A model generated the notes under the pieces. It ran no database searches, had not been told where the DNA came from, and worked only from the letters and a program-made list of their open reading frames with translations. Positions 1 through 10,572 of a stretch of DNA of 64,000 nucleotides are shown one piece after another; within the stretch, counting starts at the first letter, position 1, and each line of letters opens with the position of its first letter. The position numbers and the translations under genes were made by a program. Source of the stretch: Oidiodendron maius Zn (Eukaryota > Ascomycota > Leotiomycetes > Myxotrichaceae); assembly GCA_000827325.1 (NCBI GenBank), contig KN832884.1, positions 408,953-472,952 on the forward strand, given 5' to 3'.

Positions 1-870
1 CCACACTAGTCAGCTCTATAATCTAGGTTCAGAGATATCGAGGTGATAACCAAAAGTAAACAGCTATAAGCATCGTGTACAAAGAGTAGGGTGGAAAAAA
101 CATGGGCGACAATTATTGGAGGAACACAGGCAATCTCGCTATTCTCGGGTTGGGCTCCAACGACCCCACGCTCCGGCACCCGACCGTAAAATGGTAGCCA
201 GCCAACCAGATTGCAAAGTCTTATTGACAACTCATGTTAAAAATGCACGAACATACACTTGAAGTATCCTTGGCGGATTCTGGTGGTTGATACGCTCCTA
301 GAGCGTGGAAAAGTAGCCTTATCTTTGGGCAGCTTGTGGAAGGTTCAGGATTTGATAAAGCCCAGAAAAGTCAAGGCAACCCTTTCTTTATCTTATACCC
401 TAATTGATTTCATTTGTTACATGAGGATGTATCCTGGTTATGGAAGTCTCAATTGTGTTGAGAGATATCACAAGTCCCGGGCAAATCAATTATCTGGCAA
501 GAGATATGACACGAATGCAAGTAAATGCAAGGGGCTCGAAATTATTCCGAACGGCGTAAAGAAGCTAGACTTGATAAAACTTCAAAGACCCCGCTGTGCC
601 ACAAAACAGAATGCCGTTTCTCTTTCCCTATCCCCTCTGCCAGCAAATCACGCGTCTCACTCTTCCCCACACATTCAACTCAAGCTCACCATGAGCAGTA
701 AGACATAACATCCAATCAATCAATACGAGGCTGAGACATCTCATCTCCTTTAAACTATCAGATAGATATCAACAGCTATTCTCACCACCCAACTTGAGAA
801 TACGCGATTTAGACCTCTTAATCTCGTATAACCTCATCATGTCAAACCTCACAATTTGTAATCCATATCT
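1..870. other. left-edge intergenic region, no gene supported
   Basis: No open frame here has a recognisable domain or clear splice structure. The longest plus-strand frame (about 259-708) has mixed composition without family motifs and I do not call it. The stretch just before 871 is pyrimidine-rich with A/C patches, as expected of a fungal 5' leader for the gene that follows. Confidence 0.5.
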
Positions 871-1574
871 ATGCCACCCATTCCGCCGATACGTAAGATC
901 TCACGCCTTTCCAACGCCCTCCTCTCTTCTCCAGTCGCCGAGGGGAAATTATTCAATGGATCAACGGAAGAATCAAGTACAGCAACGTTTCACGAACCAC
1001 CCGACATAAAAGTCGTTTCTCCGTCCTCCACAACGTACATAACCCTCACAATTTCCCTCCCAGGTACCACATATGCTACTATTGTGCCATTAGGCGATTC
1101 CTTCCCGACATCCGTACACATCTCTCCTTCTCCTTCTCCAAACTCGGGTCCATCTTTAGGAGAAAAGGAGCAGAGCACCCCAGACGGCTCATCCTCTAAC
1201 TCAACTGTGGGAATCGTGATAGGATGTATCGCGGCATTTGTCCTACTACTAGGTTTCGGGTATGTATGGTTCCTAAGGGGGAAGTCGACAAAGGGGAGGA
1301 AGAAGAAAAGAAAGACGAAAAAGAGGAAGAAGAAGAAGCCAAACAAGGAGAAACCAGGAAAGAAAAAGGGTAAGAGGAGAAGAAGGGTTTTCCGGACAAG
1401 GAAGAGGAAGAGGAGAATGTCGAAGTCGGGATCGGTAAGAGCCTCTATTTACTTTCAAACGAATCTCAAAGCTAACAAATATCACAGTCTACTCAAGGAG
1501 ATACGCCGCCGTCACCTCCACCGCCACCTGCACCTCCGCCAGATCCAGCACCAGACGCTCCTGCTGCTGCGTGA
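871..1574 (+). CDS. hypothetical single-pass membrane protein with basic juxtamembrane stretch and proline-rich tail
   Basis: I read two exons, 871-1434 and 1488-1574, giving about 216 residues. The intron 1435-1487 has a GTAAGA donor, a GCTAAC branch site and a CACAG acceptor, and it joins in phase 0. Residues 1-112 are Ser/Thr/Pro-rich and probably extracellular. Residues about 113-135 form one clear hydrophobic helix (GIVIGCIAAFVLLLGFGYVW). An extremely Lys/Arg-rich stretch of about 45 residues follows, and the spliced exon adds a short Pro/Ala tail (PPSPPPPPAPPPDPAPDA). No signal peptide is obvious. The layout resembles the many fungal surface-sensor-like or mucin-like one-helix proteins, but I recognise no named family and assign no function. 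The unspliced frame would replace the proline tail with a low-quality sequence, which supports the intron. Confidence 0.5.
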
Positions 1575-2947
1575 TAAGACAGGCGGTTGTGAAACCCGGA
1601 GTTGGAGAGAGGAATTTAATAAGAGAACTTACAATCTTTGGTCGTGTAATATGCAAGTAAAATTAAGTCAAGGGCATCAATGGCAGGTTTATATGACGGG
1701 ATATCCGGGATCTGGCCTTAATAGTCATGCGTACAAACTTGTGTAGACAGTGCATGCTACGATGGTCGCCTTCGAAAGCGCTTTAACCAAATCACGTATA
1801 TCCAATGCGCAAGAACCCTGCTGTGTATATCAATCGGGTGTAGGGCAGAGAATCTTAATTTTTAGGCCGTAATGGAAGCAACGGTGAAGTCCAATCCAGT
1901 TCTATCGGTTTATAAGATGGCTTGATCATTCAACGCCACAAGCACTATCAGCAACTATTTTTTAACATTAAGCCTTAGTATAGTTTCCTTATCAACCTAT
2001 ATCCTCGAGGACTCTATTATTTTCCTATGATAATAATCGGTGAAGTATGTCTAGAGAGCTAGCTTATTAAATTTGAAGACAAACTGCCAACGATTAATTG
2101 CCTCTTGAAACCTTTGCAGCATTCAACAATGCCAATCTGGTATAAGAGTTAGACTTTCGTACCTGTAGTTGCATTCCGGTCAATACTCTAATATGATTAT
2201 TCCTCATCGGCCTTCTTTACGAGATGATAAGTGTCCTGGACAGCCGGGGTACGAACAATGCTCCTTGAGATGGGCATAGGCGTGTGTGGTGGGGGGGGGG
2301 GGGGGGGTGGGTGACAACGAATTCAAAAACTAGATTTAAATAACAAGGTATCGGGGGAAAAGCTGAATGCGCCCTAAAAGTAACCGTTACTTATGTCTGC
2401 GAGTTTTAATTGGGCAGATAGCACCGTCTGTTCGTTGCTTAAAAACCTTGCAGATACTTCGACCATGTAATCTTACTTACTGCCCAACACATCCTCGCAC
2501 GCGGCAGGCCTAACGTCCGATAGGCAGCTGTATGCGAGTCAACCCCAGCCTCGTTAAATTGCTTTAGCCACTTGATCCTACGAGGTGACTTCCCAGTACA
2601 TTTTACTTCGGCAAGATTCATGCTCATATCCATACTTTATGGCAACTCAAGGAGAAATCAAGACCGAGGGTGGTGGGTTGGGTAACATCCAAGCCCCAGC
2701 ATTAGTGCTTGGTAAGGCTAAGACAAGATCATATGCTGCACACTGAGCCTCTTCTCACAATTTTCAATAGAAGATGGGATATGGCACTCAAGAGACATAA
2801 ATGTTCTCGATGTAGGTTTCTACTTGCACAGTGTTCGCTCTATGTGGCCTGACAAATTTCAGACTTCTTCTTTGCCTACAACATGCTACATGTAAGGAAC
2901 CGATACCCCGCCCTGGCCGTTCCTCCCTGACCATGTGATTTAGATTC
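1575..2947. other. intergenic region with a 17-nt poly-G run
   Basis: No supported gene. It contains a homopolymer of 17 G at 2291-2307 flanked by G/T-rich sequence. A short minus-strand frame around 2439-2633 has no family signal. The part near 2750-2940 could hold upstream exons of the CorA-like gene that starts at 2948, but I could not place splice sites that extend it. Confidence 0.45.
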
Positions 2948-4273
2948 ATGACAAGAAATTCCTTTCCTTGTCCGAAGGAGTGTGAGAGAGAATGCGAACG
3001 TATTTCACTAGAGAGCAGCCCTAAACAGAGGGAGAGAGAGAAAATGCGCGAGCAGATCTTAAAACCTTATCGCGTGCCTGAAATACTACGGACAGATTCG
3101 GCTGCTGATATGAATGGATATTTCGGTTCGGCGAGCTTGTATAACACACAAAAGCAACTGGACAGTCATAGTAAGCTGATACTAGTACCTTCTAATCTCG
3201 CTGTGCTTACGAACTTATTTTAGACACTTGGTTCCGCTGTTTGACCAAGATAATTTTAACACCCAACGAGGCAAAGCAAGGAGAGAAGGACTATAAATGG
3301 TATGAAATGGGATTTTTCACTCAGTGGGAGCGCTCAGGCCCACATAGAGTCTTGTGTGTCGACACACCATTACACTTTAAATCAGCATTCCTTGCCACGA
3401 TGGCTCATTCCACTCTCGACATGAATGATCCCTTTGCGATGCTAAAACCACTAATTGATGAACTCGTTAATCTGTATGACAGATCAGTTTGGCGTGTTCG
3501 GGACACTATCCGAGTGATCGAGCGGGTGAGAACCTCATCTGCTACATATATATCACACACACATATGATTAACCCCTCTTGTTAGAATAGGTTGAAGGTA
3601 AAACCTGATTTCCATAGGATGCAGGAGATCATGCGACATGCGATCCACGTCAAGGAAGTCTTGACGGTCTTTCTCGATATGCTAGAGAAGTTGCACCAGG
3701 ATAAGAATCAGGTTTACGATAAATTAAATACACAGGCAGAAAGCTATCAGTGGGAGCAGGCCCAATCCCATCTCCAGTTGCAGATTCATCTAGCAAGGAA
3801 TCTCAAGGAGCGGTCGCTCGCCACGGTGGAAAGACTTCAGAGTGAGATTACATTGGTATGTTAAATCTTAGCTCTTCACCCCGTGATCTGCGATTTGACA
3901 GGCGCAGGCGTACAATATCATCACTCAAGAAGACAACTCGGTAATGAAGTTGATTGCGGTGCTTGGAATGACTTTCCTGCCTGGAACTTTTGTTTCCGTA
4001 AGCTCTAGAGGCCCTAATAAAAAGAATTTTCGGCTGACAAAGTCCGAGGCGTACTTCAGCACTAACTTCTTCACCTATGGTGATGGTTGGGGCGGAACAA
4101 GTAAAATGTGGGTGTACTGGGTTGTGACGATTCCATCAACCGTCGCTATCATTTTGATTTTCCAGGCTTGGGTCAGAACTTCGAATCCAGGTTCAACAAT
4201 GGCGGGATCATGGAGGAGGCTCCTAAGGATGGACAGAACCCACCCGGTATACAAAGATGTTCCAGTGGTGTAA
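2948..4273 (+). CDS. CorA-like Mg2+ transporter family protein (fungal type), short N-terminus
   Basis: Five exons keep one frame: 2948-3170, 3224-3525, 3586-3855, 3902-3997 and 4049-4273, about 371 residues. The C-terminal half has the hallmarks of fungal CorA-like proteins: a long helical segment rich in Gln/Glu/Leu, then the first membrane helix with KLIAVLGMTFLPGTFVS, and a second helix in WVYWVVTIPSTVAIILIF. The last intron (3998-4048, GTAAGC donor, GCTGAC branch, GAG acceptor) is 51 nt without a stop, so unspliced translation would add 17 residues between LPGTFVS and AYFSTNFF. Splicing restores the usual family spacing. Compared with the second copy at 30391-32107 (about 506 residues), the N-terminal domain is mostly absent or very divergent, so further 5' exons or truncation are possible. 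Ion transport is inferred from the family only; many fungal members have no known substrate. Confidence 0.65.
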
Positions 4274-4486
4274 AGCTCACTATTCCTTGGTCTGATAAAT
4301 TGGGCAGACGGAGACTACGTAAGGTCATAGTTAGACCAGATAAAAAGCGCTTACTTGACAAATATCAGTTGTATATAATTGTGTCGGTATTTTTAGTATT
4401 GTGAAAGAATAATCAAAAATTAAGGCAAATATTGAGGATTTTGTATTGCTCTTTAGAGATCACTTACAGATTAGTTGCTAAAACGC

Positions 4487-5710
4487 TCATCCAAGAATAA
4501 CTTCCATGTCTTTAGGAAATGCTCGTTCCCACGCATCTAACCGAGCTTTACCAACTCCTCTACGGTAAGCTATTTGGCCTTTCCATTCAACCCAAAGGAC
4601 ATCGACCCATTTGAAGGTTGTCCCAGGCGTCAATCGCGGATAAGCAAGATTATTCTCAGAGTAGATGCTATTTCTTGACTTGAAATGAATGTCACATGTG
4701 AAATGACTCCAACGTGGTATCGTGGCTTCGCATACAGCCATCAGACAGCACTCTGGACCTGTCGTGCCCAAAAATTCATACGTAACACCACCTTCATGTC
4801 TCATGAGATTTCCGACTCGCTGATCAGAACCGTCCATAAGACCAACCGTTCCCAGAGAAGGTTCGGGGTGACCGGCAAACCGGAATGTAGCGGTTTGTAC
4901 CCGGGCATAGAGGAAAGGCTCCCATGTAGATGGAGCAGGTGGCTGGACCGACAAGCTATTTGTGATAGGGAAAGGATGAGAAACTCGGCCCTCGCTAAAA
5001 CCGAGCTCTTGGAGAGCAACATTTTCTGGGTGCAAAGATGATTTCCAACCAGGAAGACTTCCAGCTGTACCCTCTTCAGCATTCAACCAGACATGGTAAG
5101 TGTTATTAATTACTTCCAGCTGACCAGTCACCAGGTTTTTCGGCATCGGCTCCAATGTAATGACGACCGTAGGGATTTACTTCTTTCGCTGGAAGGAGCG
5201 TCAATTTATAACTCTGAGTCTATAAAAATTGTTCCAATTAGTGAGATGGTTGGTCCTCGTATTGCATCTATTACAGAAATTCTACAGTTTCTCTATTGTC
5301 CGACATTACGCTATCAACACATGCTCTGTGGTAGTTGTCTGACCTCGTCGAGATTAGAATAGACAAAAGAAAATTGTAGCTTACAGACGGATCCTCTGGA
5401 TCCGCACCTTTTTTGTACAGTACAGCCAAATGTTAAGGTTCTCTCTATCAGAGCTTGCTGAGACAGAGATGAATGCGTTGAAATAATGCACCTCATGAAA
5501 CAGACGAACAAGTGATTGACAAGTTTCGCACTCCTTAGCACGCAAAAATTCCTTCCACCTCCCTATCTGGTACCTGTGTCTATCCACTTGGGAAGCAAAT
5601 GGTAGCCAATCCGGACTACAGAGGCAATCTTCTGGCAATTTGGACAAGAGTGAAGAGACGCGATATTTCGCGCCATCCTTTTGATGTACCACGCCTTGAT
5701 CTTGACCCAT
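4487..5710 (-). CDS. HET-type (heterokaryon incompatibility-like) protein tail, gene model unresolved
   Basis: Two coding-like blocks lie on the minus strand. The upstream block (5710 down to about 5385) starts with ATG and holds CETCQSLVRLF, a Cys-x2-Cys patch common near the start of fungal HET-family proteins. The downstream block (about 5150 down to 4487) ends with VDVLWVEWKGQIAYRRGVG followed by an AWE and a short acidic-hydrophobic end, which strongly resembles the C-terminal signature of large HET-domain proteins. I could not find one set of introns that joins both blocks in frame, and the HET catalytic-type core is not visible between them. It may be a decayed or lineage-specific short relative. 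Similarity to HET tails is from memory; function is not assigned. Confidence 0.4.
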
Positions 5711-6508
5711 TGTAGAGAAAATCCTTGTTTTCGCGTTATTGATTGAACAGGCCAGGTACTATGGTTGAAATATCAAACAGCGTGTCCGTGGCAGTGCAGA
5801 CTGAGCACCTATAGAGCCGATGTTGAACTGGGCTATGAAGCGCCTGTCACGGGATTCTATAACTAGTCCAATTCTGTCTCTGCTAAGCAAATATATTCAA
5901 GATACTTTGCACGTATGGTAATTCCAAACCTGTAGCAGTATAAAATTCATTTAACATAATCAGCACTAAAACTTGCGATCCTCATTACCGCTATTTAAGT
6001 ATCAGTATACTAAAGCAGTACTAAATCAATTTCAAACAGATGTAGTTAACAGTGAAAGAGTCTTGTGTCATGAGAATATTATTGAAGAGCAACAGAGATA
6101 AGAGCAGATGAAATAGAGCAAAATTATCATATACCGAACTTTTGGAGATTAATGAGGAGGCTTCATTTCCCAAAGATGTGCGTCTTACACTGCTCTGTAT
6201 ATTGGCCTTCAACTCCATGTGTTTATTTAAGATTCTTCTGGGTAGGCGCTGGTGCAACATTATCGCAGGGCGACTTTTCTAATCCCATAATTCAGATATC
6301 TGAACCAGTCGATTTTTTTAAAAAAAAATCAGTTAGAAACTTGGGATTCAGAAAATAAGGAGAGAGTATTGTAAAAGAGAGATACTCCTCAGTTTTAGAC
6401 AGTGATGCATGCCAGGCTGCTGCCTTAGTAAAGGTTTAATAGTATCTCAGTTCCATCTCTCTGTGGGTAGGCCATTGAAGCTCTCGATCTACACAGAAAG
6501 TCCTCTCC
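5711..6508. other. AT-rich intergenic region between convergent-free minus-strand genes
   Basis: No gene supported. A near-perfect A/T palindrome sits at about 6311-6333 (a run of T followed by a run of A with matching flanks), which may be part of a transcription end region. The 3' end of the amidase gene lies at 6509. Confidence 0.4.
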
Positions 6509-8274
6509 CTAGAGCCTAGCTTGGGGAGATACTCTCTTTGACTTTATCACATCGTCAATGATTTTCATTGCTTGCAAAAGCCGTCTTTCCTGCAACTTCG
6601 GCGCAACAACTTGCACTGACAGAGGGGTATTCAGATATACCCTCCTATCAATAAACTCCTTGTCCCCTACACCAGTATTAGTAAATCAATTGCAATATCA
6701 ATCCATGATCACACTTCGATGTGTTCTGAGGTAAACTTACATAATGCCTTATTTCCCTCGTCCCATCTCCCAAGTGGCTTCCTCTGACTAGGCGCCCACT
6801 CTTCATATAAATCTTCCTCCCTAAACTCCCTTACTGGAAGAATTCCAGCTGGATAGTCCAGCAGGACAAAGCTGCTCGTGTACCCAGCGCTATTCCAACG
6901 ATCGATTGGAGGCACGGGGTGCGGCGCCACTGGGCAGATTATCGCGTCGACGCGTCTACCAGTCTTAGCGTCCGTCCAGATTTTCAGCATTTCGGTTTCT
7001 AAACGGATCTTCTGGGCGTGCCGCTCAACGAGGACTTCCAGGGGCATCTTCTTCCCTCTCCTGAGTCGTGGTTTGAGCCAGTTGGTAAGGGGTTCCCCGG
7101 TCTTCTCGAGAAGATCGAACATGTGATTCCCGCCATCGATGCCGAAGAACTTATTCGTCAGGGACTGACATTGATTAAATGCAGGTGCATCAATCTCAAC
7201 AACTTCGATCCCCTTCCCTCGTAACATTGCAACCACCTCATCCAATACCTTCGCCACAGGCGGCAAAGGCTCAACAACCCCGTCCCTTCTAATCACCCCT
7301 ATGCACACTCTCTCCTGTACACTCCCCATCTCTTCCCACCCGCCATATACCCCCGCAGGATCCCTCTCCCAACTCCTCGCGTCCGCCACTGCCTTCAGAA
7401 ACAGCTCACAGTCCCTCAAGCTCGCCGCAATCGGCCCCGCGCTCGCCTGCAAGCCTATCTTCGACGCCCCTTCCCTCGCTCCATTCTCCTGTCCTACATA
7501 CGGCACCCTTCCCGCACTAGGCTTAACCCCATACACCCCATTACACATCGCCGGTATCCTTATGCTACCTCCAATATCTGTCCCCACGCCCAGGACACTT
7601 CCCCTTATCCCCACCAGCGCGCCTTCACCACCAGAACTCCCCCCCGCAGTGACATGCTTATTCAAGGGATTAATCACCCTCCCGAATACGTTATTATCCG
7701 AATCAAGCGCCATAAGCGTCTGCGGGATATTCGTCTTGCAGTAAAGCACTGCTCCTTGTTCAAGCAGGATCTTGACGAGCAGCGAGTCATCCGTTGCGGG
7801 GTTCTCCGCCAGTGCTGCGATGCCAATGGATGCGTCGAAGCCCTTCACTTTAAACGTATCTTTGAGACTAATAGGGACACCATGTAATGCTCCTATTGGC
7901 TTGCCCGTCCTGGCATATTCTCTATCCAAGAACTTCGCTCTCTCAATTGCTGCGGAGAAGAAGATCTCTGTGAGACAGTTCGTGAGCTGGTGTGCGAGCG
8001 CGGCGCGCTTGCAGAATGCGACGGTTACGGATTCTGCAGTGTAGCGACGCGAGAGAATTGCGGATGCTAAGGAGGTCGCATCGTGAGTGGAAGTGATTTC
8101 GTGATCGAGTGGGGTGAGGATTGGTGTGGATTTGAGGATGGAGATGGCGGGGAGAGAGCTGGTGAGGAGGGAAGAGGGAAGGCGCCATTCAGGTGGGATG
8201 AGGGAGTTTTGTTGTGCCTTTTTGCGGGCTGCGATGGTGATGTACGGGGGTTCGTTTTGGTTTGGAGGTGACAT
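6509..8274 (-). CDS. amidase-signature enzyme (acetamidase / fatty-acid-amide-hydrolase-like)
   Basis: Exons are 8274-6741 and 6666-6509 (minus), about 563 residues. The intron 6740-6667 has GTAAGT, a TACTAAT branch-like stretch and GTGTAG, and the second exon adds the expected C-terminal block (NTPLSVQVVAPKLQERRLL), so the unspliced stop at 6709 is not the real end. The family catalytic triad is complete: Lys about 138 in SLKDTF, cis-Ser about 213 in GGSSGGEGAL, and nucleophile Ser about 237 in GTDIGGSIR. Spacings of 75 and 24 residues equal those of FAAH. There is no signal peptide, so it is probably cytosolic. The enzyme should hydrolyse an amide to acid plus ammonia; AmdS-like nitrogen scavenging is plausible but the substrate cannot be read from sequence. 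Confidence 0.93.
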
Positions 8275-8780
8275 TTTGAAGGTGATAATGGTCCAATTGA
8301 GTTGTGTTGATCGTAGACGAAGGAAGGTGGGATGTTTGGTGGAAGCTCAGATTCAGATCGAATACAGCGGGGAACCTGGGGAGCCGAGGCACCCCAACAT
8401 CAGGGGTGCAGTACGAAGAGCCACATTCGTGGCCTCACATGCGTAATAAAAATGATTTACTGTCACATATGGTCAAGTCACACGTTCAGATGTACCACAT
8501 AGGTATAATCGCATTAGATTGTATTTATGTAATATCACTAATCGATTCCAATCTACAACCCATAGATAGTGACACACGCACAAGGTGAGCGGCGTCAGAC
8601 TTCAAAATGCCAGCACTAGCCTAGACAAAGGAAATATGCAAAATCGTGGCACGTAAAACCTATACATTCCCCTTCTCCACAGCTCTCAACACCTATCTGG
8701 ACGACGAACGCCGATCTCCCATCTCAAACACCAATAAGACGCTAAACCGCAAGACCAAAGACAGTACAGCAGACACAGTA

Positions 8781-10572
8781 TTATAGGTTGAGAGTTAACG
8801 CACGTAACCTATTAGTTGTCCGTTCAAGGATATCACATATCCTGTCGACCTTCCTTGATGCTGCTGCGGCCTCGTCGTCAGATATACTCGACTCCACAAC
8901 TAGACTGTACTGTTCTTCCTTGGCAGGGATGGCGGCGAGGAGTTCAGTAACGGTTTCGATATCTGATGGCTTGGAGGGACCTGGTGCTTGGGTAGAAGTG
9001 GCAGTGGCAGCGAACAAGGCAAATCTTGGGTCCGAATCGAACTCCTCGTCGGCAGTCTCGATCTCCTTCACCTCGACCTTGCCGACAGCGGACTCGGGCC
9101 CACGCTCCACGACGGGAAGCTCGAGCTTTCCGTCCTCACTCGACATGACGTGTGTAGGAGCGCTAGTCTTCCCAGAGAGGACCTCGGAATCGATGGTAGT
9201 GTCAGGAATACCAAAGACAGAGAAAACCTGGGGCTGATACGAGAAGGTGTCCGCGTTCAGGTCCAGCATAGAGAAGTCCATAGGCTGCTCGGGGATCATG
9301 GCCACGCCAATCTGCTGGTTCTGCATCTGCTGCTGGGCGGCATATGGGTTGACATCCTTCCTCACCTGCCTGTTCTCGCCCTGCTGAGAGGGGACTTGCT
9401 GTTGCTGAGGTTGGTGCATAGTGGCGGGGTTCTGGGCGAGGGTATCAAGGAAGCCAGAGAAAGAAGGAGAGGAGAGGAGCATTCGGGTGAGGTCGGTCAG
9501 GCGGGTGTTCTCCTCCATCAGGGCGCGGTTCTGGCTACGCAGGTCGGTAACCTCGTTGACCTTGGCTGCAATCTCACCTTCCAGCTGTCCGATATATTCT
9601 GTGAGGTATTAGCATATAATTCGGTGAAAGAGTGTCTTATAACTTACCCTTCCTCCTTGATCGGAATGCGCGTGCGGAAACCTTGTTACGGAGCTGTCTC
9701 CGTTCCTTGCTACTGAGCTTCTTGCCTTCCTCGCTGGCGAGTAGACGCTCATCTTCATCCATCTCCTCCTCCTCCTTCTTCGCACGCTGCGTCTGCGACA
9801 TGCCGGTCGCTGACGTCTGCGAATCATCTCCTTCGGAGGTAACACTGCTCTGTCGCATAGAGTTCAACAACTGCGAGATCTTCTCCTCCACGAGCGGATT
9901 CGTGGGAGGATGGGGAGCACGGACACGCTGTTGCTGGGGACGCACGCCAGCGGCCTGTCGTTGCTGCTGGATGATCTGTTGCTGCTGCTTCTGTTGGGCC
10001 TGTGCTTTTGCCACGGCCGCCTGCTGCTGGTGCATTCCTGGCCAGAGACGACCAACGTTTCCTGACTGCGTAGGAAGACCATTCATTGGGATAGTGCCAG
10101 TGATCGAACTCGGGTCGATGAAATCGGCCGAGTTCTCTGGGTAGAAGAAGGCGGGCTCGGCCTTGGGCGAGTCGAAATCCATATCGGAGTCGTTCAGTGA
10201 GCCATTTTGCCCGGGAGCGGTGCCAAAGTCCACGAAATCATCGGCGGAACCCATGCCGGTGACGTCTGCGTCCCCGTAGCCGAACTGGTTGATCTGAGTG
10301 TTGAACGAATTCACGGCGAGGGTATTAGCGATGGCGCCTTGGGGAATGCCGGTCTGCTGGCGATAGAGGTCGTAGTTGTGGCTCGGGCCGGTCAGGGTGG
10401 GTGTGCTGGAAGGTAGAGTAGAGGGGGTATTGGAGACGGAGCGAGAGGAAAATCGGCTCTTCTGAGTAGATGGAGAGATGGCGGGGGACTGATAGGAGAC
10501 GGTCTCGTACTCAGACAGGTCGAGAAGGGAGTCGAGGGGGTCGAGGCAGCCGGCGGGCTGCTGGGTCGACAT
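8781..10572 (-). CDS. bZIP transcription factor
   Basis: Exons are 10572-9648 and 9598-8781 (minus), about 580 residues. The intron (GTAAGT donor, GCTAAT branch, CACAG acceptor) interrupts the DNA-binding helix, and splicing joins ARAFRSRRK to EYIGQLEGEI. The basic region SKERRQLRNKVSARAFRSRR lies near residues 288-308 and is followed by a leucine-zipper heptad run to about 345. The N-terminal part is Ser/Pro-rich with an acidic segment (DSDMDFDSPKAEP) and a Gln-rich block around residues 180-200, typical of activation regions. The C-terminal part is long and weakly conserved. It belongs to the fungal bZIP group with a bare Asn-x2-SARAFRSRR signature (LziP/MeaB-like by memory); I do not assign a name. 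Nuclear localisation is expected from the basic cluster. Confidence 0.92.

Noticed and set aside
259-708. 149-residue open frame on the plus strand
   Set aside because: No domain, no splice context, and composition typical of chance frames in non-coding A/T-rich DNA.
5390-5406. Perfect palindrome CGGATCC-TCT-GGATCCG
   Set aside because: It lies within or at the edge of a coding block and has no terminator-like context, so it is treated as chance.
8083-8446. Plus-strand frames over the amidase start
   Set aside because: They are antisense shadows of the amidase coding region and its promoter.
8788-10416. Several plus-strand frames up to 242 residues
   Set aside because: Antisense to the bZIP gene, created by its GC-rich codons.
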